From Gammaproteobacteria bacterium (GTDB taxonomy: Bacteria > Pseudomonadota > Gammaproteobacteria > Pseudomonadales > Pseudohongiellaceae): 50,983 nt of DNA. The stretch covers positions 1 to 50,983 of the forward strand of contig JAPKAI010000010.1 in assembly GCA_028825335.1 (NCBI GenBank). The letters run 5' to 3'. The position numbers were made by a program, and so were the translations under genes. The first letter of the stretch is position 1, and each line of letters opens with the position of its first letter. The notes under the pieces were generated by a model, which saw only the letters and a list, made by a program, of their open reading frames with translations, made no database searches and had not been told where the DNA came from. Below, in pieces: positions 18,243 to 28,276 of this stretch.

Positions 18243-18336
18243 TTCATCTGGGTACTAGTTAGTGATCAGGCATGGGTAATCCCCCCAAAATACAGTAAAA
18301 TGAATAGCATAAAACTAGTTAAAACAGGATAAAGGA

Positions 18337-19143
18337 ATGGGTTATCTCACAGGTAAAAAATACTTAATTCTTGGTGTTGCGAGCAAGCTCTCCATCGCCT
18401 CAGGTATTGCCGCGGCAATGCATCGCGAAGGCGCCGAACTGGCATTCACCTATCAAAATGAGAAGCTCAAGGAACGTGTTCTTAAATTTGCGGCAACCTG
18501 GGACTCAGATTTAGTGTTCCCATGCGACGTAGGCAAAGACGAAGAGATAGCAGACCTATTCACACAATTGCGCAAGAACTGGGATGGCCTAGATGGAATC
18601 GTTCACTGCCTTGCATTCGCTCCAGGTCATGAACTCGACGGCAACTATGTAGACGTTACAACTCGAGAAGGATTCTTGATGGCGCACGAAATTAGCTCCT
18701 ATAGCTTCGTGGCACTCGCCCAGGCTGGCAAATCTATGATGGCCGGCAGAAACGGATCCTTGCTCACACTAAGCTATCTAGGGGCTGTTCGTAGTCTTCC
18801 TAACTACAATGTTATGGGCTTAGCAAAAGCCAGCCTAGAAGCCAACGTACGTTATATGGCCGCTAGCCTTGGGCCAGAAGGGACTAGAGTGAATGCTATT
18901 TCGGCAGGGCCGATTAAGACCCTCGCGGCTGCCGGCATTAAGAGCTTTAGAAAAATGCTTAAGCATAATGCGCAGCAAACCCCTCTTAGGAGGAACGTTA
19001 CTATCAGTGAGGTAGGTAATGCAGCGAGCTTTCTTTGCTCTGATTTAGCCTCTGGAATCAGTGGTGAGATTCTTTATGTTGATGGTGGCTTCAATACTAC
19101 CGCCATGGGATCTCTAAACGATATTGAGACTGAAGGGAACTAG
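18337..19143 (+). CDS. fabI: Enoyl-[acyl-carrier-protein] reductase FabI
   Basis: Catalyses the last step of each fatty-acid elongation cycle, reducing trans-2-enoyl-ACP with NAD(P)H. A short-chain dehydrogenase fold with the FabI version of the cofactor site ([16 protein letters not shown]), the catalytic pattern [21 protein letters not shown] (tyrosine, then tyrosine and lysine), and the substrate-loop region [12 protein letters not shown]. Length 268 is close to E. coli FabI. AGGA lies 8 bases before the ATG. Two ACTAGTTA copies flank the promoter region (18254-18261 and 18314-18321). It converges with ppiD, as in Pseudomonas-like gene orders. FabI is the triclosan-sensitive enzyme class. 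Confidence 0.96.
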   Translation: MGYLTGKKYLILGVASKLSIASGIAAAMHREGAELAFTYQNEKLKERVLKFAATWDSDLVFPCDVGKDEEIADLFTQLRKNWDGLDGIVHCLAFAPGHELDGNYVDVTTREGFLMAHEISSYSFVALAQAGKSMMAGRNGSLLTLSYLGAVRSLPNYNVMGLAKASLEANVRYMAASLGPEGTRVNAISAGPIKTLAAAGIKSFRKMLKHNAQQTPLRRNVTISEVGNAASFLCSDLASGISGEILYVDGGFNTTAMGSLNDIETEGN

Positions 19144-19230
19144 CCGCTCAGGAATTGAAAAGCTATTTATGTTGCTGCTGCTTCGTTAGAAAACGACTCA
19201 GCGGCCTCAAAAACGTTTTTAACTAGTACG

Positions 19231-21123
19231 TTAGAGCGGCTGTTCATCTAGAATACTCGACTCGATGTCCGCATTCTCTTGCAAGTTACCCATATAGGCC
19301 TGGAAGTCGCTATTGCCTAGATCAGAGATCATTGAACCAATCATGTTTTCTTGGTCTATCTGAGGAATCGATGCAATCGAGCCGGCATTGATACTATTTA
19401 GCTCAACAATGACTGCGGTGTCATTGGTCAATGTAAGATTGTCATAGGCAGGCGTATCCGAACCGGCTAGAGACATAGCAAACACCTGGGTCAAAATCTC
19501 TCTATTAACAGTAACCGCGTCCCTGTTTGTGCCTTCCTCTGTCAGCCACTCTATTTCGTTGTCAGCCAAGAGCTGCTCAACGGACTCAGCATTTTCTATG
19601 CGTGTTAGAATCTGATCGTTAAGACTCTGAACTGCCTCGCGCTCCATCTGGGTACGAATTATTACAGCTATCTCTGGCTCGACTTCCTCAAGCGGCAGAA
19701 CGGCAGCCTCATTGAAAACCAGAGCATTCATCACAACAGCCTGCGATTGACTTAGCTCAATGACCTCACTGTTGTTGTCCTCAAGCAAAACTTCCTGAGA
19801 AAATGCTGCATCAATAAGCGCCTGATTCGAGAAAATACCGCTTCCTCCGGTACGGTCGAAAGTGGCACTAATGAGCACGTCCATTTCTAGCTCCTCCGAA
19901 ATCGTTTCTAAATTTCCCGTCTCAAATGCTAGGTTAGAAAGATCGCCCAGACGCTCTGCGTAAATCAACTCTACTTCTGAGCTCTTTAATTCTCGTTCGA
20001 TACGCTCGGCAACTTCTTCAAAACTCTGAAATACATTCACTGAGTCCTCAGTAAGCATAACGATGTGAACACCGAAATCCGAGACGACCGGGCCCGAGAC
20101 CTCATTTACAGACAAAGCTTCAAGTGCTTCTTCGAGGGCTGCCGGGAAGGCAGTACCATCGGTATAGCCGATATCTCCACCCACTTCTGCTGAGACTGTG
20201 TCTGTAGACACTTCTAACGCTACTGGCCCGAACTCTTCACCAGCATCAATTCGCTGCTTAGCTGTAACCGCCATCTCTAGAGCCTGCTCTTCGCTGAGAC
20301 CTCCTCCAACTTCGAAAAGTATGTGGGATGCGCGCTTTTCCGCAGATCCTTCAAAGGCAGATCTTTCCGTCTCATACTGCGCTTCAATGACACCTTCATC
20401 GAGCTCGATCTCACTCGAGATTACGCTTTTATCTAGCATCACATAACTCACCGATACTGACTCGGGCTGCGTGAAATCTTGCGGGCTCTCAGTGTAGTAG
20501 CTTTGAATCTGAGCATTTGAAATAGCAGTGCCGAGAGTTCTAGTGCCTAAAGGTATTGAGAGATAGCGAAAGTCTCTCGTCTGAGCCGACAGGCCGGCTA
20601 TTCGTTCTAATTCGGAGTCAGTGACAAAGGCCGAGCTGCTGTAAGCGTTAGCAAGCTGTGACAGCAGCATCTGTTGCTGCAAAGTTTCTCTGTATATAGG
20701 GATGCTGAACCCCTGACTCGCCATGGTCCGTACTGCTAAATCAGAATCGAACACGCCGTTTATCTGGAAATTAGGATTTTCTATAATCGATCTGTCAACT
20801 CGGTTGCTAGACACGGCCATATTTGATCCTTGGGCAGATTGTCTTAACAACACCTCTTCAAGGAGCTGGGACAGTGCGATTTGCTCAAGGAGACCCTGAT
20901 CTAGGGAATCTGCGTTTCCACCAATAGAATTCAAAAGATTCTGTGTATTCACCTGTAGCTGGGCTTCGGATATTTCCTCGCCATTAATTTCAGCGACCGG
21001 CGGCGATGTTATGAAGCCATTCATGATCGAATCCACTCCAAAAAGAGCAAATATCGCCACGATGAAGCCGATGATGATCTTGGCTATCACACCCTGTGAA
21101 TTATCACGTATATCTTGCAGCAT
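19231..21123 (-). CDS. ppiD: Periplasmic folding factor PpiD (SurA_N plus parvulin domain)
   Basis: A membrane-anchored periplasmic chaperone that works at the exit of the SecYEG channel. One transmembrane segment near the N-terminus (VIAKIIIGFIVAIFALFGV) follows a short cytoplasmic tail. Next comes a SurA-like chaperone region (about 40-240), a parvulin-like domain (about 260-360, with KRASHILFEVG and VSGPVVSDFGVHIVML), then a long acidic C-terminal region. The 630-residue length is usual. An AGGAAT site precedes the ATG. It follows hupB, but an intrinsic terminator at 21199-21223 separates them, so ppiD probably has its own promoter. Confidence 0.95.
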   Translation of the reverse strand: MLQDIRDNSQGVIAKIIIGFIVAIFALFGVDSIMNGFITSPPVAEINGEEISEAQLQVNTQNLLNSIGGNADSLDQGLLEQIALSQLLEEVLLRQSAQGSNMAVSSNRVDRSIIENPNFQINGVFDSDLAVRTMASQGFSIPIYRETLQQQMLLSQLANAYSSSAFVTDSELERIAGLSAQTRDFRYLSIPLGTRTLGTAISNAQIQSYYTESPQDFTQPESVSVSYVMLDKSVISSEIELDEGVIEAQYETERSAFEGSAEKRASHILFEVGGGLSEEQALEMAVTAKQRIDAGEEFGPVALEVSTDTVSAEVGGDIGYTDGTAFPAALEEALEALSVNEVSGPVVSDFGVHIVMLTEDSVNVFQSFEEVAERIERELKSSEVELIYAERLGDLSNLAFETGNLETISEELEMDVLISATFDRTGGSGIFSNQALIDAAFSQEVLLEDNNSEVIELSQSQAVVMNALVFNEAAVLPLEEVEPEIAVIIRTQMEREAVQSLNDQILTRIENAESVEQLLADNEIEWLTEEGTNRDAVTVNREILTQVFAMSLAGSDTPAYDNLTLTNDTAVIVELNSINAGSIASIPQIDQENMIGSMISDLGNSDFQAYMGNLQENADIESSILDEQPL

Positions 21124-21198
21124 AGTTATTCCTAAATTCCGCTAAATCACTTATCAACCACTCCCCGTTAGAGGAGAAAGTAATGTAACTCGTAAACC

Positions 21199-21223
21199 AA
21201 AAAAGGCGCATCATAGATGCGCC
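21199..21223 (-). terminator. Intrinsic terminator downstream of hupB
   Basis: On the minus strand GGCGCATC and GATGCGCC (plus-strand positions 21216-21223 and 21205-21212) form an 8-bp perfect stem around a 3-base loop, followed by six T residues (plus-strand A run 21199-21204). It lies about 145 bases after the hupB stop and 75 bases before ppiD, so it should end the hupB transcript. Confidence 0.85.
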
Positions 21224-21367
21224 CTACTTTTCTCTTGGGAACCGCAGGGAAATTATTCTCTCATTCCCATTCAATTAGATCCGTTGCTATAAACTCTAGA
21301 TTATCGAATCCGCAACACCTGAAACAATCTCAGCTTAGTTATTGAACTTGCTGTCCAGTCAACTCAA

Positions 21368-21643
21368 TTAAGAATTAACAGCATCCTTAAGTGCCTTACC
21401 TGCTTTAAAGCTAGGCACACGAGCTGCCTTAATTTGAATTGGCTCGCCTGTTTGGGGATTACGACCAGTTCTAGCCGCTCTATGCTTAGTCGCAAAAGTT
21501 CCAAAACCAACCAGCACAACAGGATTTTCTTTCTTCAAAGAATCTGTTATTGCGTCAATCATTGCGTCGATAGCACGACCTGCAGCAGCTTTAGGAAGGT
21601 CCGCACTAGCGGCAACAGCATCTATTAATTCTGATTTATTCAC
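21368..21643 (-). CDS. hupB: DNA-binding protein HU-beta
   Basis: A small nucleoid protein that bends and compacts DNA. The 91 residues match HU throughout: [11 protein letters not shown] at the start, [25 protein letters not shown] for the beta arms with the intercalating proline region, and [15 protein letters not shown] at the end. The start is GTG at 21643, eight bases or so after AAAAAGGGG. A strong promoter lies 160 bases upstream and a terminator downstream, fitting an abundant single-gene transcript. It occupies the conserved place between lon and ppiD. Confidence 0.97.
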   Translation of the reverse strand: MNKSELIDAVAASADLPKAAAGRAIDAMIDAITDSLKKENPVVLVGFGTFATKHRAARTGRNPQTGEPIQIKAARVPSFKAGKALKDAVNS

Positions 21644-21811
21644 GTTATCCCCTTTTTTCTAAATTTAATTGATTTTTATAAACTATAAACGCCTAAAAAA
21701 TGCTGCTGTATTTGAGACACTACCAATGACAAAAATACAAAAATTATAAGCTCTGGAGTAATCTAATCCTTTTCCCAAAAATATGGCGTAAACTCACCGT
21801 AATACCTGACC

Positions 21812-21841
21812 TTTATACCAATTGCTTGAAAGCCATGTCAA
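21812..21841 (-). promoter_or_regulatory. Strong sigma70 promoter of hupB
   Basis: On the minus strand a perfect TTGACA (21836-21841) is followed after 18 bases by TATAAA (21812-21817). Transcription would begin near 21805 and give a leader of about 160 bases before hupB. The promoter is directly downstream of the lon stop at 21858. A second TATAAT-like hexamer occurs nearer to the gene but has no good -35. Confidence 0.7.
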
Positions 21842-21857
21842 CAAGAAACACGTGGTA

Positions 21858-24281
21858 TCAGTGGGTATTTATCTGCTTTTCATCACTACTTTTATCTTCT
21901 TGCTTTGCATCTTTATCTGAGGACGCTTTTTTGTCACCGCTTAAAGGAGTGGGTTGGTACTCAAGTGCGTGCTCCAAAACTTGATCGATCCAACGAACAG
22001 GAATGATCTCCAAATCCGCTTTGATATTGTCTGGGATTTCTTTAAGGTCTCTCTCGTTGTCGGCAGGAATTAGCACAGTCTTAATGTTCCCTCGGTGAGC
22101 GGCCAACAACTTTTCCTTCAATCCACCAATTTTTAGCACCTGCCCTCGCAATGTAATTTCTCCAGTCATTGCTACATCAGCCCGGACAGGGATAGAGGTC
22201 AGAGTTGATACTAGAGCGGTACACATCCCGACACCTGCGCTAGGCCCATCTTTGGGAGTCGCCCCTTCTGGCACGTGTATGTGAAGATCGTATTTTTCAT
22301 GGAAGTTAGTGGCCAGGCCAAGCGACTCCGCTCGACTCCTTACCACGGTAAAAGCAGCCTGAATCGACTCTTGCATCACGTCGCCGAGAGAGCCCGTCTT
22401 GGTGGTTTTACCCTTACCATCTAAGGCAGCCGCTTCTATAGTCAGCAGCTCGCCACCGACAGAGGTCCAAGCCAATCCATTAACCTGACCTATCAGGTTT
22501 TCTTCTTCCGCCTTGCCATAGTCATATTTGCGAACACCAGAATATTGCTCTAACTCATTGGAGGTAAGATTGACCGCCTCAGCACTGCTCTCCAGAGAAT
22601 TCTCTTTAACTACCTTGCGGCAAATCTTGGCTATTTCTCTTTCAAGGCCACGGACTCCAGCCTCGCGCGTGTAGTAACGAACCAAATCACTAATAGGCTC
22701 CGTAGTGAAGGTCAATTCCTCATCTTTAACACCGTTGTTCTTCTTCTGTTTCGGAATCAAATAGCGCTCTGCGATGCTTATCTTTTCCTCCTCTGTATAT
22801 CCCGGAAGTCGAATCACTTCCATACGATCCAAAAGCGCCTCAGGAATGTTCATGCTATTAGAGGTACATACGAACATAACTTCCGAAAGATCGTAGTCGA
22901 CCTCAAGATAGTGATCATTGAAACTATGGTTTTGCTCTGGATCTAACACTTCAAGCAAGGCAGATGCGGGATCACCGCGATTATCCATCCCCATCTTGTC
23001 GATTTCGTCTAACAAGAACAGAGGATTCTTAACACCAACCTTGGATAGTTTCTGCACTAATTTGCCAGGCAAGGAGCCTATATAAGTTTTTCTATGGCCT
23101 CTGATCTCTGCCTCGTCACGAACGCCACCAAGCGCCATGCGCACAAACTTCCTATTGGTCGCCCTTGCGATCGATTCTCCCAGAGAGGTCTTACCTACAC
23201 CGGGTGGTCCCACCAAACAAAGTATCGGGCCTTTCAATTTCTTTACACGCTTCTGCACGGCGAGATATTCGAGAATTCGTTCCTTAACTTCCTTCAGGCC
23301 ATAGTGGTCAGTCTCGAGAATTTCTTCCGCCTTAACCAAATCCATGCGAACCTTGGAACGCTTCTTCCACGGAATACTAACCATCCAATCGAGATAGGTA
23401 CGCACAACAGAAGCTTCCGATGACATGGGCGACATCTGCGCCAACTTATTTAATTCCGAAACGGCCTTCTCTTTTGCTTCTTTGGACATACCAGCGTCAT
23501 CGATGCGAGATTTAAGCTCCTCAGCCTCGTTCGGCACATCACCAATTTCGCCCATTTCTTTCTGGATAGCTTTCATCTGCTCATTCAGATAGTACTCGCG
23601 CTGACTTTTCTCCATCTGCTTCTTAACGCGTCCACGGATGCGCTTTTCTACTTGAAACAGATCGATTTCTGACTCGATCAACGCCATTAAGTGTTCGATT
23701 CTTGCTTGTAGGCTAACTAACTCGAGCAGGTTCTGCTTCTCCGCGAGCTGCAAAGTCATATGATTCGCGATCGTATCGACGAGGCGCCCTGGCTCATCGA
23801 TGCTGGAGATAGAGGTCATTACCTCTGGCGGTATCTTCTTGCTAAGCTGCACATACTGCTCAAACTGTGAAAGCAGAGAACGAATCAGTAATTCAGACTC
23901 TTTTTCGGGAACCGCATCGGTATTGAGAACCAGAATCTCGGCACGAAAGTGATCCGCATCGAAGCTTACATTGCGTAATTGAGCTCTATCTAAACCCTCT
24001 ACTAGCACCTTAACCGTGCCGTCGGGCAAACGAATCAGCTGCAGAATCGTCGCGACTGTACCGATCTGATAGAGATCATCGGCTGCCGGCTCATCGTCTG
24101 AGGCGTTCTTCTGCGCCACCAACAAGACCTGTTTGTTGCTCGCCATGGCGATTTCCAAGGCTTTGATGGATTTTGGCCTGCCGACGAATAACGGCTGAAC
24201 GATTTGTGGATAAACCACTACATCGCGCAGTGGCAGTAATGGAAATTGTGTGTTGCTGGGATCTTCCGGGGGTATGCTCAT
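21858..24281 (-). CDS. lon: ATP-dependent protease Lon
   Basis: A hexameric AAA+ serine protease that removes misfolded and regulatory proteins in the cytoplasm. Domain order is the N-terminal substrate-binding region (about 10-300), the AAA+ module with Walker [14 protein letters not shown] and Walker [10 protein letters not shown], and the C-terminal protease domain with the catalytic serine in [11 protein letters not shown] and lysine in [12 protein letters not shown]. At 807 residues it has a polar lysine- and serine-rich tail after the protease domain. A heat-shock-type promoter lies upstream at 24360-24387. It sits between clpX and hupB in the usual order. Confidence 0.98.
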   Translation of the reverse strand: MSIPPEDPSNTQFPLLPLRDVVVYPQIVQPLFVGRPKSIKALEIAMASNKQVLLVAQKNASDDEPAADDLYQIGTVATILQLIRLPDGTVKVLVEGLDRAQLRNVSFDADHFRAEILVLNTDAVPEKESELLIRSLLSQFEQYVQLSKKIPPEVMTSISSIDEPGRLVDTIANHMTLQLAEKQNLLELVSLQARIEHLMALIESEIDLFQVEKRIRGRVKKQMEKSQREYYLNEQMKAIQKEMGEIGDVPNEAEELKSRIDDAGMSKEAKEKAVSELNKLAQMSPMSSEASVVRTYLDWMVSIPWKKRSKVRMDLVKAEEILETDHYGLKEVKERILEYLAVQKRVKKLKGPILCLVGPPGVGKTSLGESIARATNRKFVRMALGGVRDEAEIRGHRKTYIGSLPGKLVQKLSKVGVKNPLFLLDEIDKMGMDNRGDPASALLEVLDPEQNHSFNDHYLEVDYDLSEVMFVCTSNSMNIPEALLDRMEVIRLPGYTEEEKISIAERYLIPKQKKNNGVKDEELTFTTEPISDLVRYYTREAGVRGLEREIAKICRKVVKENSLESSAEAVNLTSNELEQYSGVRKYDYGKAEEENLIGQVNGLAWTSVGGELLTIEAAALDGKGKTTKTGSLGDVMQESIQAAFTVVRSRAESLGLATNFHEKYDLHIHVPEGATPKDGPSAGVGMCTALVSTLTSIPVRADVAMTGEITLRGQVLKIGGLKEKLLAAHRGNIKTVLIPADNERDLKEIPDNIKADLEIIPVRWIDQVLEHALEYQPTPLSGDKKASSDKDAKQEDKSSDEKQINTH

Positions 24282-24359
24282 CTACTACTCTATGAAATTG
24301 TGGACACGCCTAACTAAGGCGCACTAAAAGTGATTGAGTGGCTAAGAGCCTACAGTCAT

Positions 24360-24387
24360 AGATGGTGCCAGAGCCTAAAATATCAAG
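24360..24387 (-). promoter_or_regulatory. Heat-shock (sigma32-type) promoter of lon
   Basis: On the minus strand CTTGATA (24381-24387) and CACCATCT (24360-24367) are separated by 13 bases. The sigma32 consensus is CTTGAAA, 11-16 bases, CCCCATNT, so each half differs from consensus at only one or two positions. It lies between the clpX stop and the lon start, about 80 bases upstream of the latter. Heat-shock control of lon is well established in E. coli; the site here is a sequence match only. Confidence 0.65.
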
Positions 24388-24404
24388 GTATTGACAGAAC
24401 TTAA

Positions 24405-25697
24405 TCAGCTCTGATCATCCGCGGCAGATTTGCTCTGCTGCTCGACATTCTCGTACATCAGCAACGGTTCTGACTCGCCTTCTATAACAGCGGCATCGAT
24501 AATGACCTTGCTGACCTTATCCAATGAAGGAATCTTATACATGGAATCTAATAATACGGTTTCCATGATGGAGCGCAGCCCACGAGCGCCTGTTTTACGA
24601 TCTTTTGCCTTTCTCGCGATAGCTCGAAGCGCATCGTCGCGGAATTGAATCTCCACGCCTTCCATTTCGAATAACTGAGAGTATTGCTTCGTTAATGAGT
24701 TCTTAGGCTCACTAAGAATTAGCATCAACGCATCCAGGTCCAATTCATCGAGCGTGGCAATCATTGGTAAGCGACCGACGAATTCAGGGATAAGACCGTA
24801 CTTCACTAAGTCTTCGGGCTCCACACCGCGCAGCGTCTCCCCGACTTTGGCCTCTTCTTCTTTGGATCTCACCTCTGCAGAAAAACCGATACCACTCTTA
24901 TCGGAACGATCCCGAATGATACGATCCAATCCAGCAAAGGCACCGCCACAGATGAAAAGGATATTTGCCGTATCGACTTGCAGGAACTCTTGTTGTGGAT
25001 GCTTACGACCGCCCTGAGGCGGAACGGAGGCAACTGTGCCCTCTATTAGCTTCAGCAAAGCCTGTTGCACACCCTCGCCCGAAACATCTCGAGTGATGGA
25101 TGGATTGTCTGACTTGCGGGAAATCTTGTCGATTTCATCGATATAGACAATGCCTATTTGGGCCTTCTCTACATCGTAGTCGCATTTTTGTAACAGCTTC
25201 TGAATGATGTTCTCTACATCCTCACCTACGTAACCCGCCTCGGTGAGCGTAGTCGCATCGGCTATTGTAAAGGGAACATCTAGCATGCGCGCTAAGGTTT
25301 CTGCCAGCAGGGTCTTACCCGTTCCAGTAGGGCCTACCATCAAGATGTTGCTCTTGCTTAGCTCAACCTCACCATTGGATTTAGCGTAGTTCAGACGTTT
25401 GTAGTGGTTATAAACCGCTACGGCGAGCACCTTCTTCGCACTTTCCTGTCCGATGACGTATTCATCAAGCGTGTTTTTGATTTCTTCGGGAATTGGGAGC
25501 TTACGTTCGGTCGATTCGGTGTCCTTTTCCTGAATCTCTTCGCGAATGATGTCATTACACAAATCAACGCATTCATCACACACGAACACCGATGGGCCCG
25601 CAATTAGTTTGCGAACCTCATGCTGACTCTTTCCGCAGAACGAGCAATACAGCAGTTTGCCGTTATCGTCGCCTTTATTAAAGTTATCGTCTGACAT
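24405..25697 (-). CDS. clpX: ClpX, ATPase and unfoldase of the ClpXP protease
   Basis: A hexameric AAA+ unfoldase that recognises tagged substrates and feeds them to ClpP. An N-terminal zinc-binding domain has C18, C21, C40 and C43. The AAA+ domain carries Walker A GPTGTGKT and Walker [11 protein letters not shown], followed by the pore loop GYVGED and the IGF-type ClpP-docking loop (SGIGFSAEV). The 430-residue length is normal. It follows clpP by about 190 bases on the same strand. Confidence 0.98.
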   Translation of the reverse strand: MSDDNFNKGDDNGKLLYCSFCGKSQHEVRKLIAGPSVFVCDECVDLCNDIIREEIQEKDTESTERKLPIPEEIKNTLDEYVIGQESAKKVLAVAVYNHYKRLNYAKSNGEVELSKSNILMVGPTGTGKTLLAETLARMLDVPFTIADATTLTEAGYVGEDVENIIQKLLQKCDYDVEKAQIGIVYIDEIDKISRKSDNPSITRDVSGEGVQQALLKLIEGTVASVPPQGGRKHPQQEFLQVDTANILFICGGAFAGLDRIIRDRSDKSGIGFSAEVRSKEEEAKVGETLRGVEPEDLVKYGLIPEFVGRLPMIATLDELDLDALMLILSEPKNSLTKQYSQLFEMEGVEIQFRDDALRAIARKAKDRKTGARGLRSIMETVLLDSMYKIPSLDKVSKVIIDAAVIEGESEPLLMYENVEQQSKSAADDQS

Positions 25698-25886
25698 CTA
25701 AACTACAACCTGAAATCTAAAACTTTAGCTAGAGCCAACTAGCGGGCTTCTAGGCATTGACCGGGAATTCTATCCAATCCAACCCCGGAACCTGAATGCG
25801 AACCTGTGAAAAGTGAAAAATTGACTTGTTCCACTGACTTCTAAAATGGCGACATCCGCATGAAAATGCAAGCCCACCGGGCCGTT

Positions 25887-26519
25887 TTAAACGCTTTCTA
25901 TACTCTTACTATCTACTCTTCGCTGAATTACTTTATCCACCAGTCCATATTCCTGTGCTTCATCGGCGCTCATGAAGTTGTCTCGTTCCGTGTCCTTCGC
26001 AATAGCTTCTACTGTCTTCCCAGTATGTTCTGCAAGTAAAACATTAAGGCTAAGACGTAACTTAATGATTTCATTAGCTTGTATTTCAATGTCTGATGCC
26101 TGGCCTTGGGCTCCGCCACTAGGCTGGTGAATCATCATGCGCGAATGAGGCAGCGCTAAGCGTTTGCCCTTCGCGCCGCCGGCTAGCAGCATCGCACCCA
26201 TGCTAGCTGCCTGCCCAATGCACATAGTGCTCACATCCGGTTTGATAAACTGCATCGTATCGTAAATCGACAGCCCGGCCGTAACCGACCCGCCAGGAGA
26301 ATTGATATATAAGTGTATGTCTTTATCTGGGTTTTCAGATTCTAAGAACAACATCTGCGCGACAACCAAGTTGGCCATATGATCTTCCACCTGACCCGTC
26401 ATGAATATCACCCTATCCTTTAACAATCTGGAATAAATGTCGTAGGATCGCTCACCACGGGCCGTTTGCTCGACAACCATAGGCACGAGAGCCGCTGTGG
26501 GTTGAATAATATTTGACAT
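25887..26519 (-). CDS. clpP: ClpP, proteolytic subunit
   Basis: The tetradecameric serine peptidase chamber of ClpXP. The catalytic triad is S106 (GQAASMGAM), H131 (MMIHQPSGG) and D180 (KDTERDNFM), all offset by exactly five from the E. coli precursor numbering. The N-terminal segment [25 protein letters not shown] is family-typical and includes the propeptide region. An AGGACAGGG ribosome site precedes the ATG. A short GCCC/GGGC hairpin sits just after its stop, but it has no T run, so clpX may be partly co-transcribed. Confidence 0.98.
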   Translation of the reverse strand: MSNIIQPTAALVPMVVEQTARGERSYDIYSRLLKDRVIFMTGQVEDHMANLVVAQMLFLESENPDKDIHLYINSPGGSVTAGLSIYDTMQFIKPDVSTMCIGQAASMGAMLLAGGAKGKRLALPHSRMMIHQPSGGAQGQASDIEIQANEIIKLRLSLNVLLAEHTGKTVEAIAKDTERDNFMSADEAQEYGLVDKVIQRRVDSKSIESV

Positions 26520-26613
26520 GTATCCCTGTCCTTTTAAGTACTCACTAAATAGGTCCGGCCAATAATGCCAGCTAAGTAAATAGCGGTGAAATTACGTTTT
26601 TGGAAACAGCCTG

Positions 26614-27960
26614 TTAGGCATCCGGTTCTGCGTCTTTATCTGGCCCTTCGTCTGCCGCCTTCGGTTCCGGCTGAATTACTTCCTGATAGCCCAGCAGCTT
26701 ATCGCTCACAGCAGATTGATCGATAACATAGTCAAATACCTGATCCTCAAGGACGCTAGACTCAATCGTGGCCAATTGCTCTTGATTGCCGTAATACCAA
26801 TTGATAACTTCATCTGGCGACTCATAGGTTGACGCGAGTTCTTCTATAGACTCTCGTACCTTCGTTGGATCTGCTTTCAATTCCTGCTGCTGAATCACTT
26901 CGCCTAGCACTAGGCCTAACAGCACACGTCTAGCGGCCTGCTCTTTAAACAAATCGTCTGGCAGCATATTTGGGTCGATGTTTTGTCCACCGCCAAACTG
27001 TTGCATCGCCTGCTGCCTTAGCTGCTCGATCTCACCGCCGACCAATGCGTCGGGAATCTCGGCGTCGACCGCTTCTAAGAGGCTGTCCATGATCTTGTTC
27101 TTAAGCTTATTACGGCTCGCCGCCTTCAACTCACGACGCATATTATTTGTCACTTCTTCGCGAAAGGCGTCATTTCCGCCCTCTTCGATGCCGAAGCTCT
27201 TATAGAATTCTTCATCTATGACCGGCATGACCTGCTCACTGACAGAATTCAGTGTAATCTCAAAAGCGACCTCTGCTCCAGCCAACTCCTTATTGTGGTA
27301 TTCCTCCGGAAAGCTTAAATCCAGAGTAAATGCGTCGCCTGCGGACTTTCCTTCTATTCCAGATTCGAACCCCGGAATCATACGCTCAGAACCAAGAACC
27401 AAGTTAGTTCCCTGCGCGCTGCCACCCTCAAAGTCTTCACCATCACGACGACCAACATAGTCAATATTGGCCATATCTTCCGCAGCTGCGGCTCTGTCGC
27501 ATACTTCCCAGCTTTGTTTCTGTTTGCGCAGAGTTTCTATCATCTCATCGATATCAGCCTCTGAGATTTCTGCTCTCAAACGCTCCGCCTTGATCGTCGA
27601 AAAATCCGGCAAAGTAATCTCTGGGTAAACCTGAAATGTCGCTACAAATTCTAAATCTTGACCCTCGTTTAGGTTTTTTGGGTCAATATTGGGCTGACCG
27701 GCCGGTTTCAAGCTTTCCTGATCGATAGCCTCGTAATAGGACTGGCTCATCATTTCGCCAACTACTTCCTGACGCACGCCAGCTCCAAACTTACTTTTGA
27801 TGACCTTGTAGGGAACCTTGCCTTTTCGAAAGCCATTGAGCTTTACGTTTCTAGCGGCCTCCTGTAAACGCGTGTTAATCGCACTTTCGACTTTCTCGCT
27901 AGGAACAGCGACGGTCATTTTCCTTTCTAAACCTTGTGTAGTTTCAACGGAAACCTGCAT
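26614..27960 (-). CDS. tig: Trigger factor
   Basis: A ribosome-bound chaperone and peptidyl-prolyl isomerase that meets nascent chains at the exit tunnel. The ribosome-docking motif GFRKGK is at residues 43-48. The FKBP-like isomerase domain (about 150-245) follows, then the long helical C-terminal arms. At 448 residues with an acidic tail it is of normal length. GAGG lies 7 bases upstream of the ATG. The first gene of the tig-clpP-clpX-lon block, it has an unusually structured 5' region. Confidence 0.97.
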   Translation of the reverse strand: MQVSVETTQGLERKMTVAVPSEKVESAINTRLQEAARNVKLNGFRKGKVPYKVIKSKFGAGVRQEVVGEMMSQSYYEAIDQESLKPAGQPNIDPKNLNEGQDLEFVATFQVYPEITLPDFSTIKAERLRAEISEADIDEMIETLRKQKQSWEVCDRAAAAEDMANIDYVGRRDGEDFEGGSAQGTNLVLGSERMIPGFESGIEGKSAGDAFTLDLSFPEEYHNKELAGAEVAFEITLNSVSEQVMPVIDEEFYKSFGIEEGGNDAFREEVTNNMRRELKAASRNKLKNKIMDSLLEAVDAEIPDALVGGEIEQLRQQAMQQFGGGQNIDPNMLPDDLFKEQAARRVLLGLVLGEVIQQQELKADPTKVRESIEELASTYESPDEVINWYYGNQEQLATIESSVLEDQVFDYVIDQSAVSDKLLGYQEVIQPEPKAADEGPDKDAEPDA

Positions 27961-27976
27961 GTATAAACCTCATCAT

Positions 27977-28125
27977 TTCCAAGCGAAAAACTTGGAATTT
28001 TTAATACCAAACAGTATCGAGATATTTTACTGAATTAATCTGGATAGTGGTTAGCGATAGCTGGATAGCCTGAATGGGCAAGCTATTGATTTTAAGACTT
28101 TTCAAGAAGCCTCGTGAGCTATCGC
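27977..28125 (-). promoter_or_regulatory. Structured tig upstream region: hairpin, long inverted repeat, direct repeats
   Basis: Three elements lie between tig and mobA. A 7-bp perfect hairpin TTCCAAG/CTTGGAA (27977-27997) ends seven bases before the tig Shine-Dalgarno; read on the plus strand it is followed by five T residues and looks like a terminator. An exact 9-bp inverted repeat, GCGATAGCT (28054-28062) and AGCTATCGC (28117-28125), could form a long-range stem. CTGGATAG occurs twice (28040-28047 and 28061-28068), 21 bases apart. No clear tig promoter was found. Confidence 0.4.
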
Positions 28126-28257
28126 CAGCTCGCAAAGTGCGGGATTTTCCCACATCGAAATCTCAGATTCAATGAGAGAATATGGGCCCGAGGCTGGTAA
28201 AATCAACGTGCAATTTCATAAATCGATGAAGTCGTGCGATATTCTCGCTCTTCAACT

Positions 28258-28276
28258 ACCAATTGGTTCAACCAAT
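28258..28276. promoter_or_regulatory. Overlapping palindromes on the mobA start codon
   Basis: ACCAATTGGT (28258-28267) is a perfect 10-bp palindrome. ATTGGTTCAACCAAT (28262-28276) is a perfect inverted repeat with 7-base arms that runs into the ATG at 28275. The two share the ATTGGT segment, so they are mutually exclusive as RNA hairpins. No normal Shine-Dalgarno is visible there. They could be an operator or could limit translation. Confidence 0.3.

Noticed and set aside
25866-25886. GCCC/GGGC hairpin just after clpP considered as an intrinsic terminator
   Set aside because: The stem is only four pairs and no uninterrupted T run follows on the minus strand.
28072-28106. CTTGAAA and CCCATTC on the minus strand upstream of tig, resembling a sigma32 promoter
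   Set aside because: The spacer is about 21 bases, far beyond the usual 11-16.
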